Positions 35,329 to 44,695 are shown, counted from the stretch's first letter. The stretch is 64,000 nt of DNA from Clostridium massiliamazoniense (GCF_001403635.1 NZ_LN879468.1:1-64000), one strand, 5' to 3'. Numbers and translations: made by a program. Notes: generated by a model not told the origin, from the letters alone.

Positions 35329-37974
35329 TTATAACCAATTTTTATATCTCTTGATGTACCACATTTTTACGAATTGTGTTAGTGTGCAGTATGCAACTAT
35401 TACAAAGGCAATGTATGCAAAGTATATTAGTGGTACAGGAACCATTCCAACAATTGAACCTATTGCTGTGTAAGGAAGTATCCAGCCTATTGCTAAAGAT
35501 AGTATTATACCAACGTTCATTTGCCATGAAGCATTGCTTTGGAAGAATGGTACTTTTTCTGTTCTTAACATATAAACTACTAAAACTTGAGTAGCTAGTC
35601 CTTCTATAAACCAAGCAGTTTGGAACATTGGAACTTTTGCAGCTGTTGTGCATCCAAATACGAACCACATTAATAGGAAAGTTGTTTGGTCAAAGATAGA
35701 ACTTGTTGGTCCAACTATAACTGTAAACTTAACTATATCAGCGCCATCCCATTTTCTTGGAACTTTTAAGTATTCTTCGTCAACTTTATCCCATGGTATA
35801 ACTATTTGAGTTATATCGTAAATTAAAGTTTGAAGTAGTATTTCAAGTGGTAGCATAGGTAAGAAAGGTAAGAATATACTAGCTACCATTACACTTATAG
35901 TATTTCCGAAGTTTGAGCTTACTGTCATTTTTAAGTATTTAGTTATATTAGCGAAAATTTTTCTTCCTTCTATAACTCCTTCTTCAAGAACCATTAAATC
36001 TTTTTCAAGTAGAATTATATCAGCAGCTTCTTTAGCTATATCAACAGCAGTATCAACTGATATACCAACATCTGATTCTTTTAGTGCAATAGCATCGTTG
36101 ATACCATCTCCCATGAAACCAACAGTTTTTCCGTTTTCTTTTAAAACTCTAACAATTCTAGCTTTTTGCATTGGATTTAATTTTGCAAAAACATTAGTGT
36201 TTTTTGATAAATTAAATAGTTCTTTATCTGATAGATTATCTATATCACTTCCAAGTACTATATTATTAACGTTTAATCCAACTTCAGCACATACTTTTTT
36301 AGTTACTATTTCATTATCTCCAGTTAGAATCTTAACATCAACACCGTAGTTATTTAAAGCTTTTATAGCTGCTTTAGCACTTTCTTTTGGTGGATCTAGG
36401 AATGCTATGAATCCTATTAAAGTCATTTCACTTTCATCTTTAACACCAAAGTCTGTTGATAAAGACATATTATCCTTTTTAGCAACACCGATAACTCTCA
36501 TGCCTTCAGCATTTAATTTTTTACTTGTGCTTAAAACTTTTTCACGACGTTCTTTTGTTAATTCATAAGTGTGACCATTTAATTCAACGTACTTAGAAAT
36601 TGAAAGCATTTCTTCTAAAGCACCTTTAGTTATTATTCTTCCTTGATCTTCTTCTTTTCCCTTTAATACAACAGACATTCTTCTTCTATTAAAATCAAAA
36701 GGAATTTCATCTACTTTATCAAAAACTGCATCTAAGTTTTTAAAGCCTTGTGCTTCACCAAATTCTATAATTGCTAAATCCATTAAGTTTTTTAATCCAG
36801 TTTGGAATGAACTATTTAAATATCCATACATTAAAACTCTATGGTCTTCTTCACCATTTAAGTTTAAGTGTTTTTCTACAATTATTTTATCTTCTGTTAA
36901 AGTTCCAGTTTTATCAGTACATAAAACATCCATAGCACCAAAGTTTTGAATAGATTTAAGTTTCTTTACAACTGTCTTTTTCTTTGACATTTTTACAGCA
37001 CCTTTAGCTAGGTTAGCTGAAACAATAGTTGGTAGCATAACAGGAGTTAGACCAACAGCAACTGATACGGCAAATAAAAGAGCTTGTAGGAAACTTCCTT
37101 TATCAATCCAGTTTATTATGAATACTATAGGAACCATAACTAGCATGAATTTTAATAATAGTTTAGATACTTTCTCAACACTTTTATCAAAGCTAGTTTT
37201 TCCATCTACTGTATTTAAATTCTTTTGCATTGCTCCAAAATAAGTAGTTTCACCAGTACCAATAACTACACCTAAGGCACTACCACTAATTACATTAGTT
37301 CCAAGCAGACAAATATTACTTAAATCACCAATGTTGTTTTTAGAATCAGTATTATAGCTGAACTTTTCAATTGCTTCAGATTCTCCAGTTAGTGCAGATT
37401 GACTAATGAATAAATCTTTACATTCTAATATTCTTAAATCAGCAGGAATCATATCACCAGCTGCTAGTTTAACTATATCTCCAACAACTAGATTTTTCAT
37501 ATTTATTTCTTCAAAATCTTTTCCATCTCTTTTTACAGAGCAGGTAGTAGTGACCAAATTTTTAAGTTCTTCAGCAGCAAGTCCAGATTTAAATTCTTGA
37601 GCGAAAGAGATTATACCACTTACTAGAATTAGAATTACAATTATGATAATTTGTGACCAACTAGCTTGGCCAGGTGGAACTAAAACTACGTCTGTAAAGT
37701 AACTTATAATAGCTATTAGTACCAATACTAAATTAAAGTAGTTCATAAAGGATTTTATAAATTGCATTAATACAGAATCTTTTTTACTTTCATTAACTGC
37801 ATTAAGTCCATATTTCTCAATTCTCTTTTCAACCTCAGTGGAACTTAAACCATTTGTAGTACTACTGAATTTACGTAGTAAATCTTCCTTTGGAAGATTG
37901 CTATTTTTTATTAATTCATTACTAATTTTTTTATAATTTTCTTCATTGAATTTTCTTTGATTTTTATTTTTCAT
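35329..37974 (-). CDS. mgtA: MgtA-like P-type ATPase, copy 3, under an M-box
   Basis: The 881-residue product is homologous to the two copies at 6647 and 10044. It has TGES, CTDKTGTLTED, GDGINDAIALKESDVGISV and YDITQIVIPWDKVDEE. Its TM4 motif is GLTPVMLP (Val312), as in copy 1, not the PEML of copy 2 and of known MgtA. ATG with GGAGGT 8 nt upstream. An M-box Mg2+ riboswitch lies in the 5' leader, so transcription should be on when Mg2+ is low, which links this variant to magnesium. Unlike the other two copies, no small membrane-protein gene follows; a terminator comes within 5 bp of the stop. Confidence 0.94.
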   Translation of the reverse strand: MKNKNQRKFNEENYKKISNELIKNSNLPKEDLLRKFSSTTNGLSSTEVEKRIEKYGLNAVNESKKDSVLMQFIKSFMNYFNLVLVLIAIISYFTDVVLVPPGQASWSQIIIIVILILVSGIISFAQEFKSGLAAEELKNLVTTTCSVKRDGKDFEEINMKNLVVGDIVKLAAGDMIPADLRILECKDLFISQSALTGESEAIEKFSYNTDSKNNIGDLSNICLLGTNVISGSALGVVIGTGETTYFGAMQKNLNTVDGKTSFDKSVEKVSKLLLKFMLVMVPIVFIINWIDKGSFLQALLFAVSVAVGLTPVMLPTIVSANLAKGAVKMSKKKTVVKKLKSIQNFGAMDVLCTDKTGTLTEDKIIVEKHLNLNGEEDHRVLMYGYLNSSFQTGLKNLMDLAIIEFGEAQGFKNLDAVFDKVDEIPFDFNRRRMSVVLKGKEEDQGRIITKGALEEMLSISKYVELNGHTYELTKERREKVLSTSKKLNAEGMRVIGVAKKDNMSLSTDFGVKDESEMTLIGFIAFLDPPKESAKAAIKALNNYGVDVKILTGDNEIVTKKVCAEVGLNVNNIVLGSDIDNLSDKELFNLSKNTNVFAKLNPMQKARIVRVLKENGKTVGFMGDGINDAIALKESDVGISVDTAVDIAKEAADIILLEKDLMVLEEGVIEGRKIFANITKYLKMTVSSNFGNTISVMVASIFLPFLPMLPLEILLQTLIYDITQIVIPWDKVDEEYLKVPRKWDGADIVKFTVIVGPTSSIFDQTTFLLMWFVFGCTTAAKVPMFQTAWFIEGLATQVLVVYMLRTEKVPFFQSNASWQMNVGIILSLAIGWILPYTAIGSIVGMVPVPLIYFAYIAFVIVAYCTLTQFVKMWYIKRYKNWL

Positions 37975-38065
37975 TACATCATACCTCCAAAACTTTTTTA
38001 GGGTATGAATAGTAGTAATTATACTTACAAAAATTTTGCTTTAAATTTAGATTAAAGTTACATCT

Positions 38066-38179
38066 TTAGTGATAATCAATACAAGCTGAGAAGCTTGTAC
38101 TAACAGTAGTATTAAATTTAAAAGAACATTTGGGCAAGTAGTCATCACTACTATTCATCGGTTTCCCATCACTTTCCAA
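38066..38179 (-). CDS. Candidate 37-codon leader ORF between the M-box and mgtA copy 3
   Basis: TTG start (38179) preceded by a perfect GGAGGT with 7 nt spacing, the best ribosome binding site in the leader. The frame encodes a polar 37-residue peptide starting MESDGKPMNSSDD and ending SACIDYH. Its stop is about 90 nt before the ATPase start. It could be a regulatory leader peptide of the MgtL kind, acting by a different sequence, or a chance frame. It has no hydrophobic segment. Confidence 0.5.
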   Translation of the reverse strand: MESDGKPMNSSDDYLPKCSFKFNTTVSTSFSACIDYH

Positions 38180-38212
38180 ACTTCTCACCTCCGTTAAAAT
38201 AAATATAAAAAA

Positions 38213-38435
38213 GCCCTTTCATTGTGTAAGTAGCAAACTTAAACAATGAAAGGGCGTATAATCAGAATTATACAATCCATCGTTCAAGCTTTGACTCTAC
38301 AAGGCGGTGAAATTGCATTAAATTAAGCCTTCTTTGTTCGGCAAAATCTGTTGACCTGTTAAAAGTGTTTCCACCTTTTCACGGCAGCAATCCATATCCT
38401 TGAGGTAGCCTCACCTACCGAGGGGATTCTTAAAT
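38213..38435 (-). promoter_or_regulatory. M-box (ykoK) magnesium riboswitch upstream of mgtA copy 3
   Basis: On the minus strand the leader reads ggtaggtgaggctacc near 38404-38422, then gattgctgccgtgaaaaggt, aacaggtcaacagattttgcc and cttaatttaatgcaatttca, the conserved M-box elements in order. The expression platform is a long terminator, gccctttcattg (38213-38224) pairing with caatgaaagggc (38245-38256), followed by a T run. Mg2+ binding is known to favour termination in this class. Confidence 0.96.
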
Positions 38436-38460
38436 TTTTCTTGGTTTTTATTCCTTAATA

Positions 38461-38489
38461 ACTATAAAACAAAAAAATGAACAAGTCAA
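38461..38489 (-). promoter_or_regulatory. Promoter for the M-box/mgtA transcript
   Basis: Minus-strand TTGACT (38489-38484), a 17-bp spacer and TATAGT (38466-38461), placed about 25 bp upstream of the M-box start. Confidence 0.75.
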
Positions 38490-38640
38490 TAACAAGTTAT
38501 TAATAAATTGTTAAATAAGTTGAAGTATCGTAAATAGATAATAAAGTGAAATTTGTAGAGCAAGTTTACTTTATTGTTTTTGATTTTAAGTTTTGTTACA
38601 ATAAAAGCTGAGTTTATTAAAAATTTGGAGGGTATTTTAG

Positions 38641-39684
38641 ATGATGGAGTATGTTAATGATATTAATATTATAGAAGCTGTTATACATATATTAGATAAT
38701 AATTCAGACGAGCCTATTTTAAATGAATATAAATTAGATTTAAGTGATGATATTTATAAGTTTTTGTTTAAGCATATAGAGAGAGCTTTTAAAGATGAAG
38801 AACTTAAATATGCTGTTTTTAATCCAGATAGACATGTTGTTAAGGAAGTTTCCCAAGAATTCTTAACAGGGATAAATACTGATATTGTTGAGGTTTCTAA
38901 GGAGTTTGCTAGACAAATGTTTTACATTATGAGAGCGAATAGAAATATTCCAAGTTGTGACTTAATAACAGTTTACATTTCAACTGATCATGGTCCTATG
39001 ATTGGAATTTTAAAGATGGATTATGTTAAAAACTTTACTCATAAAGTTGATTTTGTTGATGATAAAATAGGTATAGGAATTGTTGAACAAGCATCAGGAC
39101 TTCCAGCATCAAGTCAAAAAGTACAAAAGTGTGCTTTCATTAAACCTATTAGAGAAAATCAAGCTGTTGACTTAATGGTTATTGATAAACAGAAGAAGGG
39201 GAAAGATGGTGAAGATTATGGAGCTAACTACTTTATAAATCACTATTTAGGATGTACTGTTATTCAAAATGAAAGAGATATGACAAAAAGTTTTATGAAG
39301 GCGGCTGAAACTTTTACAAGAAATAATATTATAGAAGATGCTGCTAAGGCTGTAGAAGTTAGGGATGCCATAAAAACTAGAATGAAAGTTGAAGATACTG
39401 TCAATGTTAATGAAATAGCTAGAGAAATTTTTAAAGATGAGCCTGATATGCAAGCAAATTTCAATTCTTTCATGGAATCTCAAGGTGTTGAACGAGATGT
39501 AGAAATAGATAAAGAGTGGATTGAAAAGAAATTTAAAAAAGTTAGATTAAATATAGATAAAGAAATAGACCTATATTTAAGTAGCGAAGCTTACCATGAT
39601 AGTGATAAATTTGAAATAGTTAGAAATGGTGATGGTTCAGTAAATATATTAATAAAGAAAGTTAAAAACTTCATAGAAAAGTAA
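38641..39684 (+). CDS. Nucleoid-associated protein (NdpA/YejK family)
   Basis: The 347-residue product matches the 37-kDa nucleoid-associated protein family (PF04245 type): an N-terminal alpha/beta region, the central LITVYISTDHGPMIGILKMDYVKNF, CAFIKPI, and the YFINHYLGC segment. A helical C-terminal part follows (about 215-345). E. coli YejK associates with DNA and topoisomerases. In Firmicutes its role is little known. ATGATG start with GGAGGG 7-10 nt upstream; either ATG could be used. It is transcribed divergently from the M-box unit. Confidence 0.85.
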   Translation: MMEYVNDINIIEAVIHILDNNSDEPILNEYKLDLSDDIYKFLFKHIERAFKDEELKYAVFNPDRHVVKEVSQEFLTGINTDIVEVSKEFARQMFYIMRANRNIPSCDLITVYISTDHGPMIGILKMDYVKNFTHKVDFVDDKIGIGIVEQASGLPASSQKVQKCAFIKPIRENQAVDLMVIDKQKKGKDGEDYGANYFINHYLGCTVIQNERDMTKSFMKAAETFTRNNIIEDAAKAVEVRDAIKTRMKVEDTVNVNEIAREIFKDEPDMQANFNSFMESQGVERDVEIDKEWIEKKFKKVRLNIDKEIDLYLSSEAYHDSDKFEIVRNGDGSVNILIKKVKNFIEK

Positions 39685-39937
39685 AAAAGTTTATGCTAGT
39701 CACATAGCTGTCATAGTAATTATATAGAATTAACTGGAAGAATGGTGGCTATGAAATTAGTCATTGATTGCAGAAATACTGATAAAACCTACTTTAATTA
39801 TATAATTAAATTCTATTAATACAACAGCTTAATTTGTTAATGGTTATTTTTTATTAGAAAAGGGGTTAACATATATTTTAGATGAGCTTATTTAATAGTA
39901 TAAGATATAAATTATATTGGTAAAAGGAGTAGGTTAA

Positions 39938-40099
39938 ATGCATACAAAAGAATATAAAATAGTAAGTATAACCAGCAAGATGACAGAGTTACTTTTGTTA
40001 AATGATGTTAATATAGAAAGATTATATAACCTTTTAGAAAGTGAAGATGAAAATACAAAAATGCTTATAGATGTTTTATTCTTTACTTTGAATACTTAA
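39938..40099 (+). CDS. 53-residue hypothetical protein
   Basis: ATG with AAGGAGTAGG 6-8 nt upstream. The product starts MHTKEYKIVSITSKM and is predicted helical, acidic and leucine-rich (TELLLLNDVNIERLYNLLES), without a membrane segment. A terminator hairpin follows 7 bp after the stop, which supports a genuine gene. Family not recognised. The preceding stretch 39685-39937 shows no gene. Confidence 0.6.
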   Translation: MHTKEYKIVSITSKMTELLLLNDVNIERLYNLLESEDENTKMLIDVLFFTLNT

Positions 40100-40106
40100 G
40101 AAACTT

Positions 40107-40148
40107 AGAGGATGTATCAAATTACAGATACATCCTCTATGCCTTTTA
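40107..40148 (+). terminator. Terminator preceding module B copy 2
   Basis: agaggatgtatc (40107-40118) pairs perfectly with gatacatcctct (40127-40138), then atgccttttat. The same hairpin sequence occurs at 57931-57960 in the opposite orientation. Confidence 0.8.
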
Positions 40149-40150
40149 TC

Positions 40151-40343
40151 TAGCTATATAGGTTCACCATTTGTGACCACTCACCTACGTAAAGAAGCTC
40201 TAATATTTTTTCTGCAATAGTTGCTAAAATTTCCAAACTCACTTTATTCAAACAATGGAAATTTTTTCACGCAACTATTGTTCAAAAATAAAGAGCTTCT
40301 AGTACTAGTTCAATGGTCACAGCATTTTGTACCTATATAGCTA
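40151..40343. repeat. Module B: 193-bp palindromic repeat, copy 2
   Basis: Left end tagctatataggttcaccat, right end tttgtacctatatagcta. Internal complementary arms include agaagctct/agagcttct, caatagttgc/gcaactattg and aaatttcca/tggaaattt, so the element is a near-complete long hairpin. Highly similar to the copy at 34995-35187 and of equal length. Confidence 0.9.
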
Positions 40344-40390
40344 TCTCGGCAGATGAAGAAATATATTTATAAAAGTAATATAAATTAAGG
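40344..40390. repeat. Module B right flank with the shared tail
   Basis: tctcggcagatg, then tttataaaagtaatataaat, which is the same tail that ends the module A copy at 29836-29856. Here no module A lies between, showing that the modules combine differently at each locus. Confidence 0.75.
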
Positions 40391-40459
40391 AATTAAAAGT
40401 TTATTCAGAAGCTCTATTTTACTTGCATTAAAGCTTGCTTTAAGGAAGGATATGAAGTT

Positions 40460-41629
40460 ATGGAAAAGTTAAAAACAAAGAATTTAATACCAATTTTAAT
40501 AGCATTACCTAGCTTTGGATTAGGATTAACTTGGAATATGAAAAGTACAATATTACCCTTACTTGTTAAAACAGTTACAACATCGAATTTTAAATTAGGA
40601 TTATTGGCAGCAGCAGGACCAGTAGCAGGAATAATTTTTCCTTATTTATCAGGAGTAATAAGTGATAGAACAAATTTAAAAATGGGCAAAAGAAAACCTT
40701 GGATGTTATTAGGTGGTATAGTAGGTTCTATATTTTTAATTACACTTGGTTTGTCAAAGAACTATATCACTATGTTTATTGCTGCTTTTGGAGTATATGC
40801 TTCTTTTAACTTTTTTCAAGGTTCTTACTATGCATGGATACCAGAAGCTGTTGAAGAAAATGAAATAGGAAAAGTTAATGGTCTTGGAAAATTATTTTAT
40901 TCTTTAGGAGGAATGCTTTTCTTCTTATTAGGTGTTTCTTTATTTCATAAAAATAAAGAATTCCCATTTATATTAATATTATTATCAGTATTAATTCCTA
41001 TAGTTATAAGTACAACTTTAGTTAAAGAAGATGATAGTAATTTTAGAAAGCCATCAAAACTTAGTTTTGACTTCTTGAAAAATATTTCAGCTATGAGGGT
41101 ATTTTTAGGTGCATTTTTCTTTTATATAGCTTATGGATTAATAACTCCTTTCTGGATTCCTTACTATGAAAAAGCTCTTAAGTTCACAAGCAATGAAATA
41201 AGTTTAGCTTTAATAGGATTTACTTTTACAGGATTAATATTATCAATAGTTGTGGGACTTTGGTGTGATAAATGGAACAAGCAATATATTTTTCTTATTG
41301 CAACTTTAATTTATATAATAGCATTTATTATTGGATGGGACGTAAAAGGACTGGTTATGTTATGGGTTTTTGCTCTTTTATCAGGAGTAGCTTTTGTAAT
41401 ATTTCAAGTTGTTTTTTATTCATTAATACCAGTAGTAGCACCAAAAGAGAAGTTAGGTGAATACATGGGAATAAATAATATATTTTTATGTATACCACAA
41501 ATAATAAGTAGCTTATTAGGAGGATATTTATTAACTATAAATAAGGGAATATTCATCTTTCCTATATCAATAATATCTCTTATTATAGGAGCCATAATTA
41601 TAGGATATAAAAGATTAAAAACTAATTAG
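40460..41629 (+). CDS. Major facilitator superfamily transporter
   Basis: The 389-residue product has 12 hydrophobic segments and the MFS loop 2-3 motif in the form SGVISDRTNLKMGKRKPWM, close to the D-R-x(5)-G-R-R-x-P pattern of glycoside-pentoside-hexuronide and sucrose-type carriers. The second half has VVGLWCDKWNKQ as the matching loop 8-9 motif. A sugar or glycoside substrate is plausible but unproven. ATG with AAGGA upstream. The gene is flanked on both sides by intergenic repeats (modules B and A) and stands alone. Confidence 0.85.
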   Translation: MEKLKTKNLIPILIALPSFGLGLTWNMKSTILPLLVKTVTTSNFKLGLLAAAGPVAGIIFPYLSGVISDRTNLKMGKRKPWMLLGGIVGSIFLITLGLSKNYITMFIAAFGVYASFNFFQGSYYAWIPEAVEENEIGKVNGLGKLFYSLGGMLFFLLGVSLFHKNKEFPFILILLSVLIPIVISTTLVKEDDSNFRKPSKLSFDFLKNISAMRVFLGAFFFYIAYGLITPFWIPYYEKALKFTSNEISLALIGFTFTGLILSIVVGLWCDKWNKQYIFLIATLIYIIAFIIGWDVKGLVMLWVFALLSGVAFVIFQVVFYSLIPVVAPKEKLGEYMGINNIFLCIPQIISSLLGGYLLTINKGIFIFPISIISLIIGAIIIGYKRLKTN

Positions 41630-41710
41630 TAACTCTCTATTAATTTAGATTAAAGAACTCATTTATAAAACCGATAATTTTATAGGTATTGAAGAAGTAA
41701 GTCTATGTTA

Positions 41711-41840
41711 ATCTGATAGCTAGATGCTGTAATATTCCTAGCTTTAACGAGCAAGAAATAAACAGCTTCACGCTCCTAGATAACTGCGACTAAGTATTCA
41801 GATGGAGTAAAACTTCAGCTGAAATAAGTCTACGTTAATT
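41711..41840 (+). repeat. Module A structured intergenic repeat, divergent copy
   Basis: atctgatagctagatgctgt, acagcttcacgctcctagat and tattcagatggagtaaaact are followed by gtctacg. Both stems persist with one mismatch each (gatgctgt/acagcttc; ttcagatggagt/acttcagctgaa), so pairing is largely kept despite substitutions. It lies between the MFS gene and the GGDEF-EAL gene. Confidence 0.8.
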
Positions 41841-41867
41841 AAACAGAATACTTGGGTAGGGGGATTT

Positions 41868-44186
41868 ATGAGTTTATTAAAAAAAATTGTTATTATGTTT
41901 TTTAGTATAACCATCATTTCTTCTATAGCTTTTTTATCAGTAGGAAAAGAAATAATAGATGAAGTGAGCATGGGAGAACTTGAACGGGGACCAGGGAGAA
42001 CAAATTCGGTTATATCAAGAATAAATGGAGAAGTAACAAAATTATCGGGAAAGGCTGTAGAATTTTCTAATTATTATGATATTAAAAATAATTTACAATC
42101 AAATTATAAAGAAGTTTCCGTAAATAAAATAATAGATATAGGAAAAACTGCTGAATTTTCATCAGTATCAAGTATTTTTTTATTAGAAGATGGGTTTAGT
42201 GAATTGAATAAGATATTTGATAAGGATAATATTAGCAAGGAAGAGTTAGATGTTATAAAATTGACTGTAACAGATTTAATAAAGAATTCTATTGAAGAAG
42301 GAAAAGGACTGGTTTCAGGAGTAATAAGTGGAAAAAGTCATCCTTATATAATAGGAGGAAAGAAGATAGAATCTGAAAATGATAAATATATTATAATGAT
42401 TGAAAGAATGGATGAAGATTTTATAGAAAAGTTAGCTAAAGAAACAGGTAGAATTGTTGATATTATTCATAGTAGTAAAATCTCTGAAGATATTTCAAAA
42501 ATGGAAGTGTCTAATTTAGGACAAAGAGAATACTTTTGTAATAGGCAGGAAGAAAAAACAGATATATATACTGAATTAGATGCTATAGATAATTCAGAAA
42601 ATAAGTATTACATAAATTTAACTGATGATAGAAATGTTAGGAACAATGCAGAAAAAAATATATATTTATTAGTTGCAACAATGATAGTTATAACTATTTT
42701 ATCTAATTTAGTACTATATTTAATTTTAAAGAAAAGTGTAATTAATAGAATATTGAAGATAAAAAACACTATAAATAGCGTTAGAGAAAATACTAAGTTT
42801 AATATGGAATTAATAGAAGATAATAAAGATGATGAAATTGGCGAACTTAATAATGATTTAAATTCAATGTTTAAAAGATTAAAAAGTTATTCTGAAAATC
42901 TTGAATTTATAAGTAGACAAGATACTTTAACAAAATTAAAAAATAGATATAGTATTAATGAGTATATTTTAAGCTTAACAACTAAGAAAGAAGACTTTGC
43001 TATATTTTTTATTGATTTGGATAATTTTAAAGTGATAAATGATACTTTAGGTCATCATATTGGAGATAAACTATTAGTAAAAGTTTCTGAGGTACTTTAT
43101 TCTATAGTTGAAGAGGAAAAGAATTTAACTGTTGGTAGAATAGGTGGAGATGAATTTATCATAGTAAGGAATGGAAAAAATGATTTAGACGAAATCAAAA
43201 GAGTTGCATCTAAAGTAATTAAAAAAATAAATAAGTGTTATGAATTTAATTCATATATGTATGAAATAAAGGCTAGTATGGGAATAAGTTTTTATTCAGA
43301 ACATTCTACAAAAGGCAGTGAGATACTACAGTATTCAGATATTGCTATGTACTGTAGTAAAAGAGATGGTGGCAATAGATATACTATTTTTGAAGAGCAA
43401 ATGTTAGAACCTTTAAGGATAGAGAAGCGGTTAAAAAAGGCAATTGAAAAGAAGGAATTTAAAATGTATTTACAGCCTATATATAATGTAAAAAAGGATG
43501 CTATACAAGGTTATGAAGCTCTTGTAAGATGGTATGATGGAGATCAAGTTATTGCTCCATATAAGTTTATTCCATTAGCAAAAAGAACTGGAGATATTGT
43601 AGGTATAGATAATTTTATTTTTAAAGAAGCTTTAAGAATGGTTAGAGAATTAATAGACTGTGGCAAAGAAGAATTTTATATATCCTTAAATGCATCAAAA
43701 TTATTTTTGAAGCAAGAGAATCTTATTGAATTTATAAAGGATGAACTTGAAAAGCATAATGTAGAAAGTAAATATATAAAAATGGAAGTAGCTGAAGATG
43801 AAATAATTGATGATTTTGAATATACCATAGCTTTATTAGATAAACTTAGAGATATTGGTATAGAAATATATCTTGATGATTTTGGGGTGGGATATTCTTC
43901 CTTTAGTCATATAAAGAAGTTGCCTATAGATGTTATAAAGCTTGATAGAAGTTTAATAATAGATATAGAAAGTAATATTAAATCTCAAGAAATAGTAAAA
44001 ACCTTGATAAATATGGCTCATAACATGAATGTGGGAATTATTTGTGAAGGAATAGAAGAAAATAAACAGGTAAATATTTTAAGGAATTTTAATTGTGATA
44101 ATATTCAAGGGTATTATTTTGGAAAGCCAGTTCCAAAGGTACATTATATTGATGAGATGAAAAAAGAAAATATGAAAGTAAAATAA
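41868..44186 (+). CDS. Membrane-bound GGDEF-EAL cyclic-di-GMP protein
   Basis: The 772-residue product has TM1 at about 5-24, an extracytoplasmic sensor domain (about 25-265, CHASE4-like in size), TM2 at about 266-288, and a HAMP-like linker. A GGDEF domain follows with intact GRIGGDEF (426-430), then an EAL domain with YEALVRW (EAL 550-552), DDFGVGYSS and EGIEE. Both catalytic signatures look intact, so synthesis and breakdown of c-di-GMP are both possible; net activity cannot be told. It probably senses an external cue. ATG with GGGGG 6 nt upstream; terminator downstream. Confidence 0.93.
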   Translation: MSLLKKIVIMFFSITIISSIAFLSVGKEIIDEVSMGELERGPGRTNSVISRINGEVTKLSGKAVEFSNYYDIKNNLQSNYKEVSVNKIIDIGKTAEFSSVSSIFLLEDGFSELNKIFDKDNISKEELDVIKLTVTDLIKNSIEEGKGLVSGVISGKSHPYIIGGKKIESENDKYIIMIERMDEDFIEKLAKETGRIVDIIHSSKISEDISKMEVSNLGQREYFCNRQEEKTDIYTELDAIDNSENKYYINLTDDRNVRNNAEKNIYLLVATMIVITILSNLVLYLILKKSVINRILKIKNTINSVRENTKFNMELIEDNKDDEIGELNNDLNSMFKRLKSYSENLEFISRQDTLTKLKNRYSINEYILSLTTKKEDFAIFFIDLDNFKVINDTLGHHIGDKLLVKVSEVLYSIVEEEKNLTVGRIGGDEFIIVRNGKNDLDEIKRVASKVIKKINKCYEFNSYMYEIKASMGISFYSEHSTKGSEILQYSDIAMYCSKRDGGNRYTIFEEQMLEPLRIEKRLKKAIEKKEFKMYLQPIYNVKKDAIQGYEALVRWYDGDQVIAPYKFIPLAKRTGDIVGIDNFIFKEALRMVRELIDCGKEEFYISLNASKLFLKQENLIEFIKDELEKHNVESKYIKMEVAEDEIIDDFEYTIALLDKLRDIGIEIYLDDFGVGYSSFSHIKKLPIDVIKLDRSLIIDIESNIKSQEIVKTLINMAHNMNVGIICEGIEENKQVNILRNFNCDNIQGYYFGKPVPKVHYIDEMKKENMKVK

Positions 44187-44194
44187 AGTAAGTA

Positions 44195-44235
44195 AGAAAA
44201 GCAGTGTAGATAAAACTATACTGCTTTTCTTTATG
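44195..44235 (+). terminator. Terminator after the GGDEF-EAL gene
   Basis: agaaaagcagt (44195-44205) pairs with actgcttttct (44220-44230), with a T-rich end. Confidence 0.85.
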
Positions 44236-44320
44236 TGTAGGATGTGTGGGACTAAATGATATTATAATTATAGACAGATTTACTTACTTTTAAACATAGA
44301 ATATTAAATAATATTTAATT

Positions 44321-44695
44321 TTAAAGTAATTGTTTAGCTGATGTAACAGTTATTTCTAATACTCTATTTAAAAATGAAAATTTTTCTTTCATCATATCAA
44401 ATTCAGAACCAGACTCAATAAATTTTGCAGTTCCTTCAATTAAGAAACCAGTTCCTTGGTAATTATTAAAGCCTAAAACTTCTTTACTTCCTAAAGTTAC
44501 TTTTACTCTATTATTTTCATTTACGTCTTTTTCTGTACTATGAAGTCCAGCAGCTGGAATTAATATTCTTTTATTATCTTTTACAACTAAGTATGAGTTC
44601 CAAGTATTAGTTACATGAGGTTCATTTATTCCCCATGATGTTATTGACACAACACCTTCATGTTCTAATACTTCATAAAATTTTTCTGTAAGCAT
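44321..44695 (-). CDS. Pyridoxamine 5'-phosphate oxidase-like FMN-binding protein
   Basis: The 124-residue product has the split-barrel pattern of small PNPOx-like flavoproteins: GVVSITSWGINEPHVTNTWNSYLVV, RILIPAAGLHSTEKDVNENNRVKVTLGS and GFLIEGTAKFIESGSEFDMMK. The HSTEKDVNENNRV segment corresponds to the FMN-phosphate region. These proteins bind FMN or heme-like cofactors and often have redox or stress roles; the true pdxH function is unlikely at this length. AAGGAAT upstream of ATG. It is divergent from the Rrf2 regulator with shared upstream sequence, suggesting control by it. Confidence 0.85.
   Translation of the reverse strand: MLTEKFYEVLEHEGVVSITSWGINEPHVTNTWNSYLVVKDNKRILIPAAGLHSTEKDVNENNRVKVTLGSKEVLGFNNYQGTGFLIEGTAKFIESGSEFDMMKEKFSFLNRVLEITVTSAKQLL

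Noticed and set aside
35342-37600. Several frames of 64-108 codons within mgtA copy 3
   Set aside because: All are shadows of the ATPase, without start signals, while the ATPase frame has every family motif.
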